A stretch of 64,000 nt of DNA from Micrococcus lylae NBRC 15355 (GTDB taxonomy: Bacteria; Actinomycetota; Actinomycetes; Actinomycetales; Micrococcaceae), in NCBI RefSeq assembly GCF_001570885.1, contig NZ_BCSN01000008.1:1-64000 (forward strand), written 5' to 3'. This document shows, piece after piece, positions 42,701 to 51,400 of this stretch. The notes under the pieces are model-generated. The model was not told the origin of the DNA and made no database searches. It saw nothing but the letters and a program-made list of their open reading frames with translations. The position numbers and the translations under genes are program-made. Positions within the stretch are counted from its first letter, which is position 1; each line of letters starts with the position of its first letter.

Positions 42701-43299
42701 ACGTCACCATCACCGTGGGTGAGGGCGGCGGCCAGCCGGGCGACCCCGAGGTCTGCGACGTCGAGGACTTCTCGGACAACCCGGAGGGCTCGCAGTTCTA
42801 CGGAGCCGTGCGCTGGATGCAGTGTGCGGAGATCACCTCCGGCTATGTCGACGGCACGTACAAGAAGCACCGCGACATCACCCGTGGTGAGTCCATTGCC
42901 TTCCTGTACCGCTACATCAAGCCGGAGCACACTGCTCCCGCCACCTCGCCGTTCTCTGACCTCTCCACGCGCTTCACGCACTACGAGGCCATCACCTGGG
43001 CGGCCCAGGCCGGCGTGACCACCGGCTACCTGGACGGCACCTTCCGTCCGAAGCGCGACGTGAGCCGCGGCGAGTTCGCCTCGTTCATGTACCGCGCCGC
43101 CGGTGAGCCGGAGTACACCGCCCCGGCCGAGTCCCCGTACACGGACGTGCTTCCGGGCTCGACCCACTACAAGGCGATCGCCTGGCTGCATGACCAGGGC
43201 ATCGTGGAGGGATACGGTGACGGCACCTTCCGTCCGGGCACCGACATCTCCCGCGGTGAGGTCGCCGTGATCATGGAGCGCTTCGACGGCACCCGCTGA
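39715..43299 (+). CDS. Secreted subtilisin-like serine protease with PA domain and SLH-like C-terminal repeats
   Basis: 1194 residues. Signal peptide to about AMA-A (35); inhibitor I9-like propeptide with YFVVLKDQPSVTY; peptidase S8 domain with the triad in VVGVIDSGIYP (D196), SHGTHVATT (H293) and SGTSMASPN (S617); PA insert around 440-560; then Fn3-like and pre-peptidase-type beta domains (SDWDLFVFTPSGQLIERA). The last 180 residues contain three S-layer-homology-like repeats (GYVDGTYKKHRDITRGE, GYLDGTFRPKRDVSRGE, GYGDGTFRPGTDISRGE), which anchor proteins to cell-wall polymers. An extracellular protein-degrading enzyme, probably retained at the cell surface. Confidence 0.95.
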   Translation: MSDNPQRTRRFRALAAAVAGAGLVVAPIAGAPAMAAPNDVQASSTTGVPTISDKYEAGRYFVVLKDQPSVTYTGGTAGFEATATGKGKPFDANRPSVAKYEQHLAMRQEAVAKGAGVKTQMKFKRALNAFVAELTPAQAMQLAKDDRVLGIAKDEQNAPDYSSTEFLGLPGSKGAWNSTYGGAAQAGKGVVVGVIDSGIYPDQPFVSGEPVKPLSGTPKVGEPYKTADGRTAMLKADGTTAYADCETGPDFPAESCNDKILGAYAFSEDFEAFVPAENRHPSERISPLGVFSHGTHVATTILGNHGTEQIMNDESYGEGSGVAPEAKLISYKICWEDNDPNTGGCYTSASVAAIEQAIANNVDVLNYSISGNNNSIVDPVAMAFRSAAEAGIFVAASAGNSGPGPNTVNHSSPWLTTVAAQTFSNELTGTIEFEDGTKVRGASAATSEAGPAEVVLASEVAAGSDEKAARLCVPGGLSDEAAGKIVVCERGEIARVDKSAAVAEAGGVGMILVNMTEGSLDADLHSVPTVHTNDTSVIDKVRDKDIKATIVPEDTTGLPEEPLPQVAGFSSRGPSNAENQEFLKPDVGAPGVAVLAGVSALDPDYGGDTFGLMSGTSMASPNVAGMGALLAGKHTDWSPMAIKSALMTTADPVKNSDGSDNQDNFATGAGSANPKAAAAPGLVYESDAKQWDSLLFGDIAGRDVNVPSVVVPDVVGSTEVKRTVTATQAGTWKFTSDVPGFEIKASPSTVTLAKGQSAEVTLTISRTDAELDTWTHGSMSWERPAAQSVTSPVTLKAKAASVTAENGTADIVDEGASGSHDVEVKAGITGELTPTIAGLNQSESEAITKKPGGELDVAENESTAIREVNVAEGVESFSVAINSGRAGSDWDLFVFTPSGQLIERATAAESEDVTINSPAAGQYIVIAHLYSTDDGSSDDATLETLQLTADAGNLTVDPNPVPVVKGQTTKTTVSWSGLTEGTWRGVITWAPGVTSNVTITVGEGGGQPGDPEVCDVEDFSDNPEGSQFYGAVRWMQCAEITSGYVDGTYKKHRDITRGESIAFLYRYIKPEHTAPATSPFSDLSTRFTHYEAITWAAQAGVTTGYLDGTFRPKRDVSRGEFASFMYRAAGEPEYTAPAESPYTDVLPGSTHYKAIAWLHDQGIVEGYGDGTFRPGTDISRGEVAVIMERFDGTR

Positions 43300-43337
43300 T
43301 CACAGTTCGGATCACCCGGTGATCTGACCTGACGCAG

Positions 43338-43369
43338 AGGGCCCCGCACCGGCAACGGTGCGGGGCCCT
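43338..43369 (+). terminator. Terminator of the subtilase gene
   Basis: AGGGCCCCGCACC and GGTGCGGGGCCCT form a perfect 13-bp stem with a 6-nt loop, 38 nt after the stop. Confidence 0.85.
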
Positions 43370-43408
43370 CCTGCATGTCCGGGAGCGGCACTCCCTAGAA
43401 TCCTGTCC

Positions 43409-44128
43409 ATGCCCTCGCACGCCGCCCCTGCGCCCTCCGCACCGTTCACGCGCCGTCAGGGACTCTTCGCCGTGAGCCTGACGGGTGTCGCCGGCTTCGT
43501 GGACGGGCTGGCCTTCATCCATCTCGGCGGCTACTTCGTCTCCTTCATGTCCGGCAACTCGTCCCGCGCCGGTGCGGATCTGGCCGAGGGGTTCGTGGAG
43601 GGCTGGGCGAAGGCGATGGGTCTCGTGGCCGCCTTCGTGGTCGGCGTGATGCTCTCCTCGCTTGTGCTGGGACGCCGACGCCGTCGGCATCGGACGCCGG
43701 AGGACGGCCCACAGCTGCCCGCAGTGGCCCTCACCCTCGGCATCCTCGTGGTCGCCGCGCTGCTGGCCGTCGTGGTCGACGTCGCCCCCGAGCCGCTCGC
43801 GGGTGCCGCCGACGTCGTGGCCCCGCCGATCATGGCCGCTGCCATGGGTGCCGTGAACGGCACCTTCACCCGCGGGGGAGAGGTGACGGTCGGCCTCACC
43901 TACATGACCGGCACCCTGGTGAAGGTGGGACAGCACCTGGTCGCCGCGTTCTCCGGCGGCAGTCGCACGCTGTGGCTGCACTACCTGGGGCTGTGGGCGG
44001 CGATCGCCCTGGGCTCCATCCTCGGAGCGGTGGCCTACCTGCAGGTCGGTCTGCAGGCTCTGTGGTTCGCGGTGGCCTCGCTCGCCCTCTCCCTCGCCCT
44101 GGCACAACGACGACGGCGACGCGCCTGA
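43409..44128 (+). CDS. DUF1275 (YoaK-like) membrane protein, leaderless
   Basis: 239 residues with about six helices. VTGVAGFVDGLAFIHLGGYFVSFMSGN-type opening (GFVDGLAFIHLGG, SFMSGNSS) and TYMTGTLVKVGQHL are DUF1275 hallmarks. Function unknown; some relatives are proposed transporters. TAGAAT lies seven bases before the ATG at 43409 and no ribosome site is present, so the transcript is probably leaderless. Confidence 0.85.
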   Translation: MPSHAAPAPSAPFTRRQGLFAVSLTGVAGFVDGLAFIHLGGYFVSFMSGNSSRAGADLAEGFVEGWAKAMGLVAAFVVGVMLSSLVLGRRRRRHRTPEDGPQLPAVALTLGILVVAALLAVVVDVAPEPLAGAADVVAPPIMAAAMGAVNGTFTRGGEVTVGLTYMTGTLVKVGQHLVAAFSGGSRTLWLHYLGLWAAIALGSILGAVAYLQVGLQALWFAVASLALSLALAQRRRRRA

Positions 44129-44168
44129 GCAGGGTGCGGAGGCGTCACGCCGGCGTCCGGCGACCCGC

Positions 44169-44687
44169 TCAGCGGCCGGTGCCGCCGTACACGGTGGCCT
44201 CCACGTCCGTGTCCATGCCGAAGGCCGAGTGGATGGCCCTCACGGCGGTGTCCAGCTTGTCCTCGCCGGTCACCACGGAGATGCGGATCTCCGAGGTGGA
44301 GATCATGTCCACATTCACGCCGGCCTCGTGCAGGGCCTTGAAGAAGGTCGCGGAGATGCCCGGGTTCGAGCGCATGCCGGCGCCGATCAGGGAGAGCTTG
44401 CCGATGGCATCGTTGTAGACGATGTCCTCGAAGCCGACCCGCTCCTGGGCGGCGCGCAGGGCCTCGCGGGCCTCCTTGCCCTCCACGATCGGCAGGGTGA
44501 AGGAGATGTCCGTGCGGCCGGTGCCCTCGCGGGAGACGTTCTGCACGATCATGTCCACGTTCGCGTTGGCCTCGGCGATCACCGCGAAGATCTCGGCGGC
44601 CTTGCCCGGGATGTCCGGGACGCCGACGACGGTGACCTTGGCCTCGGAGCGGTCGTGGGCGACGCCGGAGACGATCGGCTGTTCCAT
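44169..44687 (-). CDS. lysC: Aspartate kinase beta subunit from an internal in-frame start
   Basis: ATG at 44687 within lysC is preceded by GGAAGG seven bases upstream, better than the site of the full gene. It would yield 172 residues (MEQPIVSGVAHDRSEA...) containing only the regulatory ACT domains. In Corynebacterium and Bacillus the alpha2beta2 enzyme uses exactly such an internal product; here it is inferred from sequence. Confidence 0.65.
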   Translation of the reverse strand: MEQPIVSGVAHDRSEAKVTVVGVPDIPGKAAEIFAVIAEANANVDMIVQNVSREGTGRTDISFTLPIVEGKEAREALRAAQERVGFEDIVYNDAIGKLSLIGAGMRSNPGISATFFKALHEAGVNVDMISTSEIRISVVTGEDKLDTAVRAIHSAFGMDTDVEATVYGGTGR

Positions 44688-45455
44688 GGGTTCGCCTTCC
44701 TTGATGGTGATGGTGTCCTCGGGGTCGGGGATCACCCAGGTCCCCTCGTGCTGGGAGAAGGAGGAGCGCACGTGCAGCGGCACGCCGAAGCGTCGGGCGT
44801 ACTCCACGGAGCGCAGGTGCAGGATCTTGGAGCCGGACGCGGCCATCTCGAGCATCTCCTCGGAGGAGATCCGGTCGATCTTCTTCGCGGAGGGGACCAC
44901 GCGCGGGTCGGCGGTGTAGACGCCGTCCACGTCCGTGTAGATCTCACAGACGTCGGCCTTCAGTGCGGCGGCCAGGGCCACAGCGGTGGTGTCCGAGCCG
45001 CCCCGGCCCATGGTGGTGATGTCCCGGGACTCCGGGCTCATGCCCTGGAATCCTGCGACGATCGCCACGTGGTCCGTGTCCAGGGCGGTCTTCACGCGGT
45101 CCGGATTCACCGAGATGATGCGGGCACGGCCGTAGCTGGTGTCCGTCATCATGCCGGCCTGGGAGCCGGTGTAGGACCGGGCCTGGGAGCCCTCGGCGTG
45201 GATCGCCATGGCCAGCAGCGCCATCGAGATGCGCTCGCCGGCGGACAGGAGGATGTCCATCTCGCGGGCGGGGGCGTCGTCGGTGAGCTCGGCGGCGAGG
45301 TCGAGGAGCTCGTCCGTGGTGTCGCCCATCGCGGAGACCACCACACACACCTGGTGTCCGGCGCGCTGGGTCTCCACCACGCGCTTGGCCACACGCGTGA
45401 TGCCGGCGGCGTCCGAGACGGACGAGCCGCCGAACTTCTGCACGATCAGACTCAT
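44169..45455 (-). CDS. lysC: Aspartate kinase, alpha subunit (full length)
   Basis: 428 residues. Amino-acid-kinase domain: KFGGSSVSD at the N-terminus, FQGMSPESRDITTMGRGGSDTTAVALA and YTDVDGVYTADPRVV; two C-terminal ACT domains with VNVDMISTSEIRISVVT bind lysine/threonine effectors. Phosphorylates aspartate at the start of Lys, Met and Thr synthesis. A strong internal start (see 44169-44687) would make the beta subunit, as in Corynebacterium. asd does not follow directly; the downstream neighbour is convergent. TACGAT at 45560-45565 is a candidate -10. Confidence 0.96.
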   Translation of the reverse strand: MSLIVQKFGGSSVSDAAGITRVAKRVVETQRAGHQVCVVVSAMGDTTDELLDLAAELTDDAPAREMDILLSAGERISMALLAMAIHAEGSQARSYTGSQAGMMTDTSYGRARIISVNPDRVKTALDTDHVAIVAGFQGMSPESRDITTMGRGGSDTTAVALAAALKADVCEIYTDVDGVYTADPRVVPSAKKIDRISSEEMLEMAASGSKILHLRSVEYARRFGVPLHVRSSFSQHEGTWVIPDPEDTITIKEGEPMEQPIVSGVAHDRSEAKVTVVGVPDIPGKAAEIFAVIAEANANVDMIVQNVSREGTGRTDISFTLPIVEGKEAREALRAAQERVGFEDIVYNDAIGKLSLIGAGMRSNPGISATFFKALHEAGVNVDMISTSEIRISVVTGEDKLDTAVRAIHSAFGMDTDVEATVYGGTGR

Positions 45456-45697
45456 GGTGTCCTGCCCTTGCGGTTCGGGGTCGGTAAAGCCGGGAACCGG
45501 TCCGTGCCCGCACACCGGAAGGGGTGCGGAGCCCATGCTGACCGGGGCCGTTCGGGGTCATCGTAGGCACGGTGCCGGGGCAGGTCCGACATGTGAGGTC
45601 GAATGTGTCCAGCCGGTGGACGTCGGTGGCCCGGCCCGCCTCCAGCTCAGACCTGAGACTGATGTGGGCCCGGGCTGGAAGGTGTCATTATGAGTCC

Positions 45698-46750
45698 ATG
45701 ACACAGATCACCTCGGCCTCGATCCCGGAGGTCCCGCAGCGGCGGGTACCCGGCGGGATCGACGCGCACGGCCTGTCGCGCTCCTTCGGGGACGTGAAGG
45801 CCGTGCGGGAGATGGCCCTCTCGGTCCCGCCCGGGAAGGTCACCGCACTGGTAGGGCCGAACGGCTCCGGCAAGACGACGCTCATGCTGATCCTGGCCAC
45901 GCTGCTGCGCCCGGACACCGGCTTCGTCACCGTCGACGGGATCGACGCGATGCGCGACCCGCAGGGCGCCCGCCGGCGGATCGGCTGGATGCCGGACACC
46001 CTGGGCGTCTGGGAGTCGCTGACCTGCCTGGAGATCCTGGGGACCATGGGCCGGCTGTACGGCATGTCCGGCGCCGAGGCCGACGCGCGGGCCGCCGAGC
46101 AGCTCGAGTGGGTGCAGCTCACCGAGTTCGCCAAGCGCCCCGCCCGTGTGCTCTCTCGCGGCCAGCAGCAGCGGCTGTCCCTGGCTCGAGCCACCGTGCA
46201 CCGCCCGTCCGTGCTCCTGCTGGACGAGCCGGCCAACGGCCTGGACCCCGGCTCCCGGCTGCGCCTGCGCGACGACGTCCGCCAGATGGCCGCGGACGGG
46301 GTGGCCGTGCTGGTCTCCTCCCACGTGCTCTCGGAGCTCGAGGAGATGTCCGACCGCGCGGTGGTCGTCCGCGACGGCACCACGGTCTCCGCCTCGGAAC
46401 TGGACGACGCCGCGGACCGAGAGCTGCGGTACCGCATCGCCGGCCCGGAGAACGCCCAGGGTGCGGCCCTGACGCGGGCGCTCGAGGAGCGAGGCATCCC
46501 CTACACCCACGGCAGGGGACGGCAGCGTGCCGGTGTGGTCGTTGCCGTGTCCGGTCGCCAGGCGGCAGCGCAGCTGCTGGCCGAGCTGGTCGGTGCCGGC
46601 GTGCCGATCGCCCACTTCGCGGAGGAGGGCTCCCGTCTGGAGGATGCGTACCTCGCCGCGGAGCGTCCGGCCGCGCAGGGCTCGTCCGGCGCCGGCACGG
46701 CGGCCGGGCCGGCAGCGAACGCCGCCCCGCAGGAAGGAGAGACCGCATGA
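45698..46750 (+). CDS. ABC transporter ATPase (exporter type), leaderless
   Basis: 350 residues. Walker A GPNGSGKTT, Q-loop replaced by a GWMPDTLGVWESL region, signature LSRGQQQRLSLARA, Walker B VLLLDEPANGLD and switch SSHVLSE. The C-terminal 90 residues (regulatory) end in a disordered Ala/Gly tail. It works with the permease that overlaps its stop. CATTAT lies six bases before the ATG at 45698, so the message is probably leaderless. Substrate unknown. Confidence 0.88.
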   Translation: MTQITSASIPEVPQRRVPGGIDAHGLSRSFGDVKAVREMALSVPPGKVTALVGPNGSGKTTLMLILATLLRPDTGFVTVDGIDAMRDPQGARRRIGWMPDTLGVWESLTCLEILGTMGRLYGMSGAEADARAAEQLEWVQLTEFAKRPARVLSRGQQQRLSLARATVHRPSVLLLDEPANGLDPGSRLRLRDDVRQMAADGVAVLVSSHVLSELEEMSDRAVVVRDGTTVSASELDDAADRELRYRIAGPENAQGAALTRALEERGIPYTHGRGRQRAGVVVAVSGRQAAAQLLAELVGAGVPIAHFAEEGSRLEDAYLAAERPAAQGSSGAGTAAGPAANAAPQEGETA

Positions 46751-47814
46751 GCCACGTCGGCACCCTCGTGGGGATGGAGCTGCGCCAGCGGATGCGCTCG
46801 CGCGGCTGGTACGTGATGCTGGCCGTCTTCTTCGTGCTCACCGGCCTGGTGACCCTCGGCGCGCTGGGCCTGTTCGGCCTGTCCGGGGCGGGGCCGGAGG
46901 AGCGGCAGGCCTCCGGCCGGCTGATGTTCGACTTCGTCGCGTTCTTCGTGCTCCTGCTGTCCCTGCTGATCTCCCCGGCGCTGTCCGCGAACGCCATCAC
47001 GGGCGACCGCGCCGGCGGCACCCTGGCGATCGTCCAGGTCACGCCGGTGCGGACCTGGCAGCTGATGCTCGGCAAGTGGATCGCCGCATGGATCCCCTCG
47101 GTGGCGTTCCTGTTGGCGGCGCTGCCCTGGTTGATCGTGACCCTCGTGTTCGGTGACCTGCCGGTGTCCATGCTGCTGCTGGCCTGCCTGGTGCTCATGG
47201 TGGAGTTCGCCGTGGTCACCGGACTCGGCGTCGCCGTCTCGGCGATCTCCGGCCGCACCCTGTTCGCCGTGGTGGTGACCTACCTGCTGGTGGCCCTGCT
47301 GGGGATCGGCACGCTCATCGGCTTCGGCCTGGGCACCCAGTTCACCAAGACCACGGTGAAGGCCAACTACCCGGACTACTCCTCCACCGCAGATGTCGAC
47401 TGGCAACCCGGACAGGTAAAGGAGTGCACCGGGCGGCTTCGGGACCAGGAGGTCTCGGACATGCGGCGGATCGGCTGGGCGCTGGCGCCGAACCCGTTCG
47501 TGCTCATGTCGGATGCCGTGGCTCCGGCCAGCCGGCTCCTGGACGAACGGGACGCCGCGGTCAATTCCCTCATGACCACGATCTCTGCGGGCACCCGCAT
47601 CACCCAGCTGTCCCCGGAGGAGACCATCTACTGCGTGGACGGCATCCCGCGGACCACCGGCGAGCCGCTGCTGGTCGAGCGCGGGGGCCTCACCCCGGTC
47701 TGGCCGCTCGGCCTGGCCGTGCAGGTCGGGTTCGTGGCGGTGCTGATGGTGTTCGGACACCGGCGGCTGAACACTCCGGCCGGACGTCTTCCCCGCGGCC
47801 TGCGGGTCGCCTGA
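46747..47814 (+). CDS. ABC-2 type transporter permease
   Basis: 355 residues: six predicted helices in the ABC-2 arrangement with ISPALSANAITGDRAGGTLAIVQVTPVRTWQLMLGK-type coupling region (seen as NAITGDRAGGTLAIVQVTP), and a large extracellular loop of about 130 residues before the last helix, containing two Cys. ATGA overlap with the ATPase gene. Exported substrate unknown. Confidence 0.85.
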   Translation: MSHVGTLVGMELRQRMRSRGWYVMLAVFFVLTGLVTLGALGLFGLSGAGPEERQASGRLMFDFVAFFVLLLSLLISPALSANAITGDRAGGTLAIVQVTPVRTWQLMLGKWIAAWIPSVAFLLAALPWLIVTLVFGDLPVSMLLLACLVLMVEFAVVTGLGVAVSAISGRTLFAVVVTYLLVALLGIGTLIGFGLGTQFTKTTVKANYPDYSSTADVDWQPGQVKECTGRLRDQEVSDMRRIGWALAPNPFVLMSDAVAPASRLLDERDAAVNSLMTTISAGTRITQLSPEETIYCVDGIPRTTGEPLLVERGGLTPVWPLGLAVQVGFVAVLMVFGHRRLNTPAGRLPRGLRVA

Positions 47815-47823
47815 GCGGCCTCG

Positions 47824-48423
47824 TCAGCCGTTGAGGAGGCGGCGTCCCTCGAAGGCCCGTCCGAGCGTGACCTCGTCCGCGTACTCGAGGTCGCCGCCGA
47901 CGGGCAGGCCGGAGGCCAGCCGGGTGACGCGGATGCCGGTGGCGCCGAGCATCCGGCCCAGGTAGGTGGCGGTGGCCTCGCCCTCGAGGTTGGGGTCGGT
48001 GGCGAGGATGACCTCGTGGATGACGTCGTCCTGGAGGCGGGTGAGCAGTTCGCGCACGTGCAGCTGCTCCGGGCCGATGCCGGCGATCGGATTGATGGAG
48101 CCGCCGAGCACGTGGTACCTGCCGCGGTAGGCGCGGGTGCGTTCGATCGCCATCACGTCCTGCGACTCCTCCACCACGCAGAGCAGGGACGTGTCCCGCT
48201 TGTCGTCACGGCAGATGGCGCAGCGCTCCTGTTCGGAGACGTTGAAGCAGAGCTCGCAGAGCTTCACCTTCTCCTTCACGGTCCGGATCGCGTCGGACAG
48301 ACGCAGCATGTCCTCGGACTCGGCTTCCAGGATGTGGAAGGCGATGCGCTGCGCGGACTTCGGGCCGATGCCCGGCAGCCGGCCGAGCTCGTCGATGAGG
48401 TCCTGGACGGCACCGTCGTACAC
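47824..48423 (-). CDS. recR: Recombination protein RecR
   Basis: 199 residues from a GTG with AGGTG five bases before it. Helix-hairpin-helix [15 protein letters not shown], four-Cys zinc finger ([18 protein letters not shown]) and Toprim domain ([14 protein letters not shown]). Works with RecO and RecF in loading RecA at gaps. Downstream of dnaX by 74 nt, the usual bacterial order. Confidence 0.96.
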   Translation of the reverse strand: MYDGAVQDLIDELGRLPGIGPKSAQRIAFHILEAESEDMLRLSDAIRTVKEKVKLCELCFNVSEQERCAICRDDKRDTSLLCVVEESQDVMAIERTRAYRGRYHVLGGSINPIAGIGPEQLHVRELLTRLQDDVIHEVILATDPNLEGEATATYLGRMLGATGIRVTRLASGLPVGGDLEYADEVTLGRAFEGRRLLNG

Positions 48424-48497
48424 GTGTCACCTGTGGCTTTCTCGCGGCGTGTGGGGTGCCGCGTGGATGGAGTGTCCGCGTCGGCGGCGCGGGCAGG

Positions 48498-51400
48498 TCA
48501 GCTGTTCGGCTGCTCTTCGATGAGGCGGGCGCCGAGGATCCGCTCGACCACGGCGCGGCCGACGAGGCCGGATTCCTCGAGCGAGATGTCGTCGTCGCTG
48601 GCGACCTCGTCCTCCCAGGATACGGAGGGCTTGGCCTCGGCCGGCGGGGTCGTCGGCTCGGGGCGGGGTGCCCGGCCGCGGGCGGCATCACGGGCCGCCT
48701 GGACGGCCGCCGCACGCGGGTCGAGTGCCGGCCTCTCGCTTCCCGACGACGGCTCCTCGCCGCCGCCTGCCTCCCCGCCTCGAGGACGGGACAGGTCGGC
48801 TGCGCTGGGACGGCCGCCCTGAGACGGGTCCGCGGCGCCGGGTCCGCCCGGTGCGCGGGAGCCGGGCACGCCTCCGGGACCACCGGATCCCTCGTTCACC
48901 GGGGGATCGGCCGATCCGCCCTCGGCCATGCGCTGCATCAGGGCACCGAACCAGGAGGCGGGGTGCCCTCCACCGCGCTCGGCGAGGGCCTTCGGGTCGT
49001 TGCCGGCGGCGGCCTCGGCGAAGGCGACCTCCCGGGCGGAACGGGCACCGGTGGAGCGCTCGCCGGACGGGGAGCCCGCCGAGTCCTTCCCGGGGCGGCC
49101 GGGGACTCCGGGCTTCTGCGTCGCGGACGAGTCGTCGTGGTCCGGGGCGGGGACGCCCGGGTCCGGGGAGTCGTCACTGCTGGGGCGGCGGGAGGATGGA
49201 CCCTCTGAATCGGCAGCCGAAGCGTTCGGGCGCGGGTCGTCCTCGGCGGAGCGGTCGAAGCCCTGCGGTCTCAGGTTGCCGAAGCGGGCGGCGAACTCGG
49301 CGCGCAGCTCGGACTCGGGCCGCGCGAACACCGGGATCGAGTGCTCGACCTCCGGGACCAGGGGGCCCGGGTCGTAGGCCGGCAACGGGGAGCCCTCGGT
49401 CGAGGACGACGGGCCGGCCGGGTCGGTGCCCTGCGGTGCGGACGACTCGGCGGACGGGTCGACCTTGCCGCCCTGGTCGGAGGCCGATGCGTCCTCCAGA
49501 GCCTGAGGGTCCTGAGGGTCCTGACGGTCCTGAGGGTCCTGACGGTCTTGTCGGTGCTCGTCAGCGGTGGTGTCGTCGTCCGCGTCGTCCGCGTCGTCTG
49601 CGGCGGACGCGGAAGGCGCGGAGGAACCGGAGGCGCCGAAGGTCTGCTCGGCCTCGGAGCCGGTGTCCTCCGGGCTCCAGCCCTCGGGACCGGCCGAGTC
49701 CTCCATGTCCGAATCCGGGTCGAACTCGGGGATGTCGGCCCACGGGTCGTCACCTGGGGACCCGGAGGGGCCGCCCCAGTCCGGGGCGGTGTCCTGCGGG
49801 GTGCCCCAGGCGTCTGGGGAGGGCGCCGGCGGGGGAGTGGTCTCACGATTGGCCGGCCGCTGGCGCTGCTCGTGCTCAGGCGGGGCCGGTCGCTCGGGCT
49901 GCGGCGTCTGAGGGCGCGGACGCTCGGGGTGCTGCGGGCTTGGGCGCTCGGGCTGCTGCGGCACCATGGGGGCCGAGTCCTGCGCGGGCTGGGGGCCTGG
50001 ATTCTGTGGCGTTCCGCCGTTCACAGGTCCGGCCGCCGGGGAGGGGCGGCCCTCAGCTTTTGGGTGCCGGTCTCCCTGGGGGCCGTCGCCGCCGAGGATC
50101 AGGTCCAACTCGGGACGGATGCCGAGGACGCGGTGCACGGCCTCCGCGAGCACCTGGTCGCCGCGGCGGTTCAGCAGGGAGCGTCGCGGGCCGTCCTGGG
50201 TGAAGCCGACGGTGAGCAGACGGCCGTCGAAGCCGGCGACGGACGCGTTGTCCTTGACCAGCATCCACACCAGGCGGGAGGAGTCCTCGAGCGCGGCGAG
50301 GATGTCCGGCCAGGCGCGGCGCACCATCTCCACAGAGTTCGTGGCCTGGCCGCCGGACGGCGGCTGCTCCGAGGCGGGGGTCGAGGAGTCTGTGCCCTCG
50401 GCGGCGTCCGGTGCGCCGGGGGTCTCCACCGGCGGGGCCTCGCTCTGCGGCCCCTGCGTCGAGGGAGCCTCGGTCGACGGTGTCTGCGGAGCCTCGGCTG
50501 GCGACCCTTGCGTCGAGGGAGCCTCGGCCGTCGGAGCCTCGGCCTGCGGTGCCTGCGGTGCCTGCGGTGCCTGTGGACGCTGCGAGACCTGCGGCGCCTC
50601 CTGAATCTGCTGGGCCGCTGGGGCCTGCTCGGCCGCCGGAGCGCCCTGACCGCCCGGCGCGGTGTCCTGCCGGCGCATGGCGGCACGGGCGAGCGCGGCG
50701 CCGGACAGTCCGGCCGCGGCGGCCACGCCACCGCCGCCGTCTGCACCGTCACCGGCGGCTTCGGCGCTGCGGGCCACACCGTCCGGGGTGCGCCCTGCAG
50801 CCGCTGCATCGGCGGCAGGCGAGGCGGGCTGGGAGGGCGCGGGGCCGTCGTCGGGAAGGGAGCCGCCGGCGTAGGCGAGGCGACGCTCCAGGGCCTCCAG
50901 GCGCGCGGACAGGCCGCGGTGGGTGTCATCGGAGGCGGGCAGCAGCAGACGGGCCATGAGCAGCTCGAGGTGCAGGCGTGGGCTGGTGGCGCCGACCATC
51001 TCGGACAGGGCCTCATTGGTGATGTCCGCGAGCCGGGAGAGCTCGGCGCGGCTCAGCTGGGCGGCCTGCGCGGCCAGACGCCGGACCTGGTCCTCCGGCA
51101 CCCCGTGGAGCACCGCGGACGCCTGGTCCGGCATGGCGCGGGCGATCACCAGGTCACGGAAGCGGTCCAGGAGGTCCTCCACGAACCGTCGCGGATCCTG
51201 TCCGGACTGCACCACGCGGTCCACGGCCTTGAACACGGTCTGCGAGTCGTCCGCGGCGAGGGCGTCGATGACGTCGTCCAGCAGGGCCTCGGGGGTGAAG
51301 CCGAGCAGGTTCACCGCGAGGTCGTAGTCCACGCGCCCCTCGGCGGCGCCGGCGATCAGCTGGTCCAGCACGGACAGGGTGTCTCGCACCGAGCCGGTGC

